Source: Bacillota bacterium
GTDB lineage: Bacteria > Bacillota_A > Clostridia > Peptostreptococcales > Anaerovoracaceae
Assembly (NCBI GenBank): GCA_017437925.1
Contig: JAFRWQ010000237.1
Coordinates: 1-10,750, forward strand
DNA: 10,750 nucleotides
Direction of reading: 5' to 3'
Part shown: positions 6,669-10,750 of the stretch, one piece after another
Layout: every line of letters begins with the position of its first letter
How positions within the stretch are numbered: the stretch's first letter is position 1
Position numbers and translations under genes: made by a program
Notes under the pieces: generated by a model
Databases searched by the model: none
Seen by the model: only the letters and a program-made list of their open reading frames with translations
Told to the model about the DNA's origin: nothing

Positions 6669-7025
6669 TTACTCGACTACCGCGATGGCTTCGATCTCGC
6701 AGAGGGCTCCGCCGGGGAGGCTCTTTACCGCGAAGCAGCTTCTTGCGGGCTTGGAGATGAAGTACTTGGCGTAGACTTCGTTGAATGCGGCGAAGTCGTT
6801 GATGTCAGCCAGGAAGCAGGTGGTCTTGACCACGTTGGCAAAGCTGGCGCCGCCGGCCTCGAGGACCGCGCCTACGGCCTTGCAGGCGGCCTCGGCCTGA
6901 GCCTGAAGCTCGGGGCCTGCGGAGGTCCCGATCTGGCCGGAGGTGAATACTAAATTAGCGGCTGCGATGCCTTTGGAGTAGGGGCCCAGTGCGGGGGCGC
7001 TGCCGGGAACTTCGAGTTTGATCAT
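6669..7025 (-). CDS. ridA: RidA family enamine/imine deaminase
   Basis: RidA proteins hydrolyse reactive enamine/imine intermediates such as 2-aminoacrylate to 2-oxoacids plus ammonia, protecting PLP enzymes. The product is 118 residues, the usual subunit size (a trimer in the family). Visible signatures are GPYSKGI (14-20), VFTSGQIG (26-33) and PARSCFAVKSLPGGALCEIEAIA (about 93-115). The last includes Arg95, which binds the substrate carboxylate in active RidA proteins, and Glu110. The start at 7025 is preferred because AAGGAGA lies about nine bases upstream and the protein then begins at the normal family position. An in-frame ATG at 7052 would add nine residues, place the ribosome site inside the gene, and has no site of its own. 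A promoter lies about 40 bases upstream. The LDH2-family gene follows on the same strand. Confidence 0.95.
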   Translation of the reverse strand: MIKLEVPGSAPALGPYSKGIAAANLVFTSGQIGTSAGPELQAQAEAACKAVGAVLEAGGASFANVVKTTCFLADINDFAAFNEVYAKYFISKPARSCFAVKSLPGGALCEIEAIAVVE

Positions 7026-7066
7026 TTTATGTTCTCCTTTTTCATATTGCAACGGTTTGCTTTTTC

Positions 7067-7095
7067 ATATTAACACAGCGGGAGTCAGTTTTCAA
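7067..7095 (-). promoter_or_regulatory. Promoter for ridA and the LDH2-family gene
   Basis: On the minus strand TTGAAA (7090-7095) and TAATAT (7067-7072) are 17 bases apart, and the -10 is preceded by TGT, an extended -10. Transcription would start near 7060, about 35 bases before the ridA ATG. The -35 box overlaps the last codons of the upstream interrupted hydrolase gene. No terminator is seen between the two transcription units, so read-through from upstream is also possible. Confidence 0.65.
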
Positions 7096-7915
7096 TACGG
7101 GGCCGGGACTGCCGCTCAAGGAAGGAAAAGACCCTGTCGTTGAAGTCCTCAGCCTCCTCATAGGCCGCGTGGCCCAGACCGGGGTACATGTAAAGCTCGC
7201 TTCCCGGTATGAGCCTTTCGAGCTCACGGGATCCCTCGGGCCCCGCTATATCGTCCTCTTCGGCCCCTATTATCAGCGTCGGGCAGGCGATGCGGCAGAG
7301 CTCCTCCCTCGCGTCAAAATCAAGTATCGCTTCGGCGTTGATGATAAAGCGTTCATAGCTTTTCGGCCTTCACACCGCCCCTATTACCGGATATATCCTG
7401 CGGTACTTCTTAAGATAGGCTGGGGAGTAGCTGCGCTCAGCGGTATCGAACATCAAGTCTTTGTGGACCCCTTTTTCCGCCAGCTCGATCCAGCGGCTCA
7501 CCCTCTTTTCGGTCAATTCGCAGCAGCAGGGAGCCGAGACCGCTATGACCAGCTTTTCGACGAGCTCCGGATGGTCTATGGCCAGATACTGGGCTATCAT
7601 GCCCCCCTGCGAGACCCCGAGCACCGAGGCCTTTTCGATGCCGAGAAGCCTCAGAGCCTCAGCCTGGTCATGAGCCATGTCCCTGATCGAGCTGCCTTCG
7701 GGCAGGGGCTCCTTTCTGCTGAACATGTATATCGTGAACCTGTCAAGAAAGCGCCTGTACGGAGCGGCCAGAAGCAGGGCCTTGCCCCTTACCGTCGCGA
7801 GTCCGTCGGAAAGCCCGGGCAGTATGACGAGGGTCCTTTCCCCCTGCCCGAAGCGGACGAAGGGCATCTCCGCCCCGCCCATTTCAACTGTTCCGTTTTC
7901 AGCGCCAAAGAGCAT
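7085..7915 (-). pseudogene. Alpha/beta hydrolase gene interrupted by an in-frame TGA
   Basis: Read through one TGA (7370-7372), this is a complete 276-codon alpha/beta-fold hydrolase. Before the stop, 181 residues include the oxyanion segment VILPGLSDG (30-38) and the nucleophile elbow GVSQGG with Ser102, ending ...YRRIYPVIGAV. After it, in the same frame, the protein continues RPKSYERFIINAEAILDFDA, then the acid strand TLIIGAEEDD (Asp221/222) and GLGHAA with His249, closing at a proper TGA (7085-7087). The truncated product lacks the catalytic Asp and His and should be inactive as a hydrolase. The downstream part is undamaged and lacks an obvious restart site, which suggests a recent nonsense mutation or a sequencing error. 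TGA is a normal stop in neighbouring genes and TGG codes Trp here, so recoding is unlikely. A GGGAGG site precedes the ATG, 14 bases after the upstream hydrolase gene. Confidence 0.85.
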
Positions 7916-7929
7916 CCCGGTGCCTCCCG

Positions 7930-8847
7930 CTATACGCGTTTGATGAATGCGGCTATGTCGTCCATGACCTCGCTTCCGATGTGCCTTTCGACGGAGAATT
8001 CCTTCGCAGCCTTGGTGATGTCGCCATAGAGGGCGGGAACGAAGGCGTGGTCCAGACCGGGGTAGAGCTTGAATTCGGTGCCCCCGCGGTCCGCGAGAAG
8101 CTCCTTAAATCTTGCGAAATCCACGTCCGCCAGCACCTGGAAGTCCCTCTCCCCCTGCATTATAAAGACAGGCTTTTCGCTTTCGAGCAGATAGTCGGCG
8201 GCGGTCTTCTTCCCCATCTCCTTGAAGTAGTAAAGGCTCATGGCGCCGGAGAACTTCTTTTTTTTGGCCTCCTCGTCGCTCATTTCGTACATGCCGTCGA
8301 ACTTTTTCGAAAAGATCCGGTCTTCGATGCCCATGATGAGCCTGACGAGGCCTCTGCCGCTCTGAGACTGCTTAAGCTGCCTCTTCATGATATCCTCAAG
8401 GCGATAAGGGGTGCCCGCCATCATGACAAGGCCCCTCGCGTTCGCGCCTTCGGCGTCTATCCTGGGAGCGAGCATGGCCCCCATGCTGTGGCCCAATATG
8501 AAGACCCGCTCCGGGTCGACGCGGCGGTCCTTTTTCAGCAGCTCCACCGCCCGCAAGGCGTCCTCAACCGTCTCCTCCCAAGCGGTGATATCGGTCTTCG
8601 CCAGCTTTTTTCTGTAGGCAAAAGTGCGCTTGTCGTAGCGCAGAGACCCTATGCCCCGCTCGGCAAGGCCTTCCGCAAGATCCTTAAAGGGCGTAAGCTT
8701 CATGACCTTCTCGTCCATATTGCTGGCCCCGGAACCGTGGACCATTACCGCGGCGGGGACCGGCCCCTCAGCCCCTTCGGGCAGGGTCAGCAGGCCGTCA
8801 AGGGGGAAATCGCCGCCGGCTCCCACTATGATCTTTTCGCTGATCAT
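7930..8847 (-). CDS. Alpha/beta hydrolase (dienelactone hydrolase/acyl-peptidase-like esterase)
   Basis: This is a 305-residue serine hydrolase of the alpha/beta fold. Motifs in order are VMVHGSGASN (35-43) for the oxyanion hole, RYDKRTFAYRK (70-80) with the RYDKRG-like turn of the bacterial YqiA/S9-like group, LGHSMGA with nucleophile Ser121, IMQGERDFQV with Asp235, and PGLDHAF with His267. Residues about 146-215 form a charged helical cap (KKKKFSGAMSLYYFKEMGKK). There is no signal peptide or membrane segment, so it is a cytoplasmic esterase, thioesterase or acyl hydrolase of unknown substrate. A strong AAAGGAGAT precedes the start. It sits 21 bases after the HD-macro gene and 14 before the interrupted hydrolase, so the three look like one operon. 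The two hydrolases are of different subfamilies and are not a recent duplication. Confidence 0.92.
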   Translation of the reverse strand: MISEKIIVGAGGDFPLDGLLTLPEGAEGPVPAAVMVHGSGASNMDEKVMKLTPFKDLAEGLAERGIGSLRYDKRTFAYRKKLAKTDITAWEETVEDALRAVELLKKDRRVDPERVFILGHSMGAMLAPRIDAEGANARGLVMMAGTPYRLEDIMKRQLKQSQSGRGLVRLIMGIEDRIFSKKFDGMYEMSDEEAKKKKFSGAMSLYYFKEMGKKTAADYLLESEKPVFIMQGERDFQVLADVDFARFKELLADRGGTEFKLYPGLDHAFVPALYGDITKAAKEFSVERHIGSEVMDDIAAFIKRV

Positions 8848-8868
8848 TTTTATCTCCTTTATCGCGTC

Positions 8869-9987
8869 TTACCTTGCCGCGCCGAACTCTTTAAGGATCT
8901 CCCGCCCAACCTTTATGTTCTCGTCGTCAAGGACAGCGAATATTATCTTAATGCGGCTGTCTTTGTGTTTCGCGAGGTAGTCGGAGCAGGCTTTGATCGC
9001 CTGGGTCCAGGCCCCCTTCAGAGGATAACTGAAGATACCCGCGGATATGAGGGGAAAGCCTATAGACGCGCAGCCGTTCTCTTCGGCCAGCTCAAGGGAA
9101 CGGTAATACGCCCCGTACAGAAGGTCGGACTCGCCGTTTTTTCCGCCTTTCCAGACCGGACCCACGGCGTGGATGATGTATTTCGCCTTCATGTCAAAGC
9201 CCGGGGTTATGACCGCAGAGCCGGTGGCGCAGTGACCGATCCTTTTGCAGGCCTCCTCCAGCTTTCGGTGACCGGCAGCCCTGAATATGGCCCCGCAGAC
9301 CCCGCCTCCCGGCCAAAGGTCCGCGTTGGCCGCGTTGACCACCGCGTCGGTATCCAGGTCGGTGATGCTTATCCTTCTGATCTCGATGGAGCCGAAAGCC
9401 CCTCCTTCTTTACCCGAAGAGCCCGCTTTCCCTTCCAAAGAGCCCGCTTTCCCTTCCAAAGAGCCGACTTTCCCTTCCAAAGAGCCCGCTTTTCCGTCCT
9501 CCAGAGGGAGGACGGCCGCCGCGATGCGCTTTCCGCTCGCGGTCTTCATGTGCTTTTTAATGAAATCCCTGTTTTTCGCCGCGTCGTAATTCTTCTCCGA
9601 AGCGTTGGTTATGTAGTCTGCCTCAACGAGTATCTGAAAATCGGGACCGTCCACCGCCGTCAGGGTGTGGTGATGGCCGACCAGGAAGGCTATGCGGTCG
9701 ATCTGTTCAAATGAAAGGCCGGTATCCTTAAGGAAGACCTTTACCATCACCTCGCCCTCGGCCTCCTGAAACCTCGCCTCGGTACTGCCGTACTTTCTGC
9801 GGCAGAAGGGGCAAGCTATATCGTGGGTTATGGCCGCCGCCTCAAGAATGAACTGGGTATCGGGATCCAGGCCCTCAAGGCAGCCGATCGTCCTCGCGTA
9901 GGTCCACACGCGTATGAAATGGTTTATATCTCTGATGCTTCCCTCGGAAAAGATCATCATCTTCTCCATTATCTGAGCGATATTCAT
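8869..9987 (-). CDS. HD-domain phosphohydrolase fused to a macro domain (ADP-ribose hydrolase)
   Basis: This 372-residue protein has two enzyme-like domains. Residues 1-160 are an HD metal-dependent phosphohydrolase: His23, the pair His55-Asp56 in ITHDIA, the cluster His105-His107 in GHHHT, and Asp124 in EADYIT. Such domains hydrolyse nucleotides or phosphate esters. Residues about 200-372 are a macro domain: VVNAAN (216-221), WPGGGVCGAI (225-234), YIIHAVGPVW (270-279) and IGFPLISAGIFSYP (309-322). These fit the MacroD/YmdB-like group that removes ADP-ribose or deacetylates O-acetyl-ADP-ribose. They are joined by a linker (about 167-196) built of AGSLEGK repeats. Both active sites look intact. 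A GAGGTGA site precedes the ATG and a promoter lies about 60 bases upstream. It is the first gene of an operon with two hydrolases. Cytoplasmic; the substrate linking the two domains is not known. Confidence 0.9.
   Translation of the reverse strand: MNIAQIMEKMMIFSEGSIRDINHFIRVWTYARTIGCLEGLDPDTQFILEAAAITHDIACPFCRRKYGSTEARFQEAEGEVMVKVFLKDTGLSFEQIDRIAFLVGHHHTLTAVDGPDFQILVEADYITNASEKNYDAAKNRDFIKKHMKTASGKRIAAAVLPLEDGKAGSLEGKVGSLEGKAGSLEGKAGSSGKEGGAFGSIEIRRISITDLDTDAVVNAANADLWPGGGVCGAIFRAAGHRKLEEACKRIGHCATGSAVITPGFDMKAKYIIHAVGPVWKGGKNGESDLLYGAYYRSLELAEENGCASIGFPLISAGIFSYPLKGAWTQAIKACSDYLAKHKDSRIKIIFAVLDDENIKVGREILKEFGAAR
9419..9502. repeat. 21-bp tandem repeat encoding the HD-macro linker
   Basis: Units at 9419-9439 and 9440-9460 are identical. 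The unit at 9461-9481 has two substitutions, and 9482-9502 is a diverged fourth copy. Each unit is 21 bp and encodes seven residues of AGSLEGK type on the minus strand, so copy-number changes keep the frame. The near identity at DNA level points to recent slippage or expansion. Confidence 0.9.
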
Positions 9988-10047
9988 GCTTCACCTCATA
10001 AGGTTCTTTCGAGCCCGAACTTCAAAACAAACGTTTTCCACACTTAC

Positions 10048-10076
10048 AGGATACCAGTAAACGCAAGGCTTTTCAA
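10048..10076 (-). promoter_or_regulatory. Promoter for the HD-macro/hydrolase operon
   Basis: On the minus strand TTGAAA (10071-10076) and TATCCT (10048-10053) are 17 bases apart, and the -10 is preceded by TGG, an extended -10. Transcription would begin near 10041, leaving a leader of about 54 bases before the ATG at 9987. The leader contains AAACGTTT within AAAACGTTTGTTTT, which could be an operator, but no regulator can be named. Confidence 0.6.
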
Positions 10077-10090
10077 TCTTGCCGCGAAGG

Positions 10091-10125
10091 CAATAAAATC
10101 CCCCGGCGCGTCCCTGCGCCGGGGG
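10091..10125 (-). terminator. Intrinsic terminator of the zinc-ribbon protein gene
   Basis: CCCCCGGCGC (10100-10109) pairs perfectly over ten bases with GCGCCGGGGG (10116-10125) around a six-base loop. Read leftward, the stem is followed by ATTTTATTG. It lies about 65 bases past the stop of the minus-strand gene ending at 10189 and upstream of the next operon's promoter, separating the two units. Confidence 0.8.
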
Positions 10126-10188
10126 TTCGGGTCCGAATATGTTGAAATTTCAAGCTTAAAAAGATCCGAGCCTTCCGCCTGCCCTGTC

Positions 10189-10750
10189 CTACCTCTTCTT
10201 GTAGACCAACAGCTCGGGATCGCTTCCGCCCTCGCCGTAGGTACATACAAGTATGAAGTCCATGTTGGCGACTACGCCGAAGCAGCGGTCCCCTCCGAAC
10301 TCGGGTTCCAGCTGGTAACCCAGATAGGTGGTCTGATCGTCCAGGAACTTCACCTTTGCTCCGCTCGGCAGCCTGTACTCCAGGTTGACGAAGCGGCCGA
10401 CCAGGGCGCTGAGCTTTTCGAGTCTGGGCATGCCCTCTATGTTAAGGCCGTTGATCTCGCTTATCAGCTGCTGCTTGAAGGCCTCGAACTGCCCTCCGTC
10501 GCTCAGCTCCTCGTACCTTTTCCAGTAATCGAGCTTGGGCAGGGTGTCCTTAAGGTAGGCGCGGGCCTGCTCCTCGGTGAACCCCTGGCCGACCATGCTG
10601 CCCACGCAGACCTCGATCAGCTCGTCCATGTCGCTGTAGGTGTAGGTCCCGTCGGCGTAGCACCACTTGCAGTAGTTCTCGTTGAGGCTGCCGTCCTTGT
10701 TCCGGCCTATCATCTCGTCCTCAAGGGGCATGCCGCAGCACTGGCAGATC
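10189..10750 (-). CDS. Zinc-ribbon domain protein, N-terminus beyond the window
   Basis: The frame stays open to the right edge, so the true start is outside the window. The ATG at 10731 is internal, because the codons before it read ICQCCG and complete the CxxCGMPLEDE motif of the small 'putative zinc ribbon' family. Two Cys pairs, CQCC at the window edge and CKWC about 22 residues later, should bind one Zn. This is followed by the usual helical segment (DMDELIEVCVGSMVGQGFTEEQA, then LPKLDYWKRY). The remaining roughly 100 residues, after about residue 85, form a mixed alpha/beta region (LEYRLPSGAKVKFLDDQTTYLGYQL, then FGVVANMDFILVCTY) that I do not recognise. Function unknown; zinc-ribbon members are often stand-alone cytoplasmic proteins or regulator add-ons. 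A terminator follows, so it is the last gene of its transcript. Confidence 0.82.
   Translation of the reverse strand, partial: ICQCCGMPLEDEMIGRNKDGSLNENYCKWCYADGTYTYSDMDELIEVCVGSMVGQGFTEEQARAYLKDTLPKLDYWKRYEELSDGGQFEAFKQQLISEINGLNIEGMPRLEKLSALVGRFVNLEYRLPSGAKVKFLDDQTTYLGYQLEPEFGGDRCFGVVANMDFILVCTYGEGGSDPELLVYKKR

Noticed and set aside
5494..6774. A 426-codon plus-strand open frame opposite the LDH2-family gene
   Set aside because: It is antisense to a gene with unmistakable family signatures and runs across the intergenic gap into ridA. No supporting start signals.
7370..7372. TGA as a selenocysteine or reassigned codon
   Set aside because: The site is not at a redox or catalytic position, no convincing SECIS-type hairpin follows, and TGA is a true stop for several neighbouring genes.
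7981..9714. A 577-codon open frame on the plus strand, opposite the hydrolase and HD-macro genes
   Set aside because: It is antisense to two genes with clear family motifs, its translation resembles no family, and it has no promoter or ribosome site of its own. Long antisense frames are expected at this base composition.
10026..10041. AAAACGTTTGTTTT near the HD-macro promoter as a CcpA (cre) site
   Set aside because: It matches the cre consensus at the central CG and one A-rich half only; the outer TG and CA positions fail, so no regulator can be named.

Overview
The window is a gene-dense stretch of GC-rich DNA (roughly 58-60% G+C by eye, not computed). It most resembles an anaerobic Bacillota genome of the Clostridia/Lachnospiraceae kind. 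The reasons are purine-rich AGGAGA/GGAGG ribosome binding sites before nearly every start, sigma-A-type promoters with several TGn-extended -10 boxes, frequent AGG (Arg) and ATA (Ile) codons, hairpin-plus-T terminators, and families common in gut clostridia (the CQ-C-C-G-M-P-L zinc ribbon, GtrA, RidA, LDH2, class-C-type serine hydrolase). TAA, TAG and TGA are all used as stops, so the genetic code looks standard. The genus cannot be named from this sequence. I saw no transposase, integrase, CRISPR array, tRNA or rRNA, and no gene-free stretch longer than 300 bases.

Layout, left to right. (1) Bases 1-1170 (+) hold the C-terminal three quarters of an FGGY sugar kinase cut by the window edge. 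(2) A short convergent spacer carries an inverted repeat and a 36-bp tandem repeat. (3) A minus-strand operon runs 4199 to 1277: a class-C beta-lactamase-type serine hydrolase, an SGNH/GDSL esterase and a small unknown protein. (4) A plus-strand pair lies divergent to it, a GtrA membrane protein and the methionine sulfoxide reductase MsrA, driven by an almost perfect promoter at 4300-4328. (5) A double-hairpin terminator region sits at 5413-5477. (6) A minus-strand pair follows, RidA and an LDH2-family oxidoreductase, with its own promoter at 7067-7095. (7) A minus-strand operon runs 9987 to 7085: an HD-domain/macro-domain fusion protein and two alpha/beta hydrolases, the second interrupted by an in-frame TGA. 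(8) At the right edge is a minus-strand zinc-ribbon protein, cut at its N-terminus, followed by an intrinsic terminator.

The region reads as housekeeping and accessory metabolism: sugar phosphorylation, ester or amide hydrolysis, repair of oxidised methionine, imine/2-oxoacid chemistry and ADP-ribose or nucleotide hydrolysis. No classical defence island or biosynthetic cluster is visible. The observations most worth following are the in-frame stop at 7370-7372, which separates the nucleophile from the acid and histidine of an otherwise intact hydrolase; the HD-macro fusion joined by a 7-residue repeat linker; and the 36-bp repeat, which copies the tail of a small gene beyond its stop codon.
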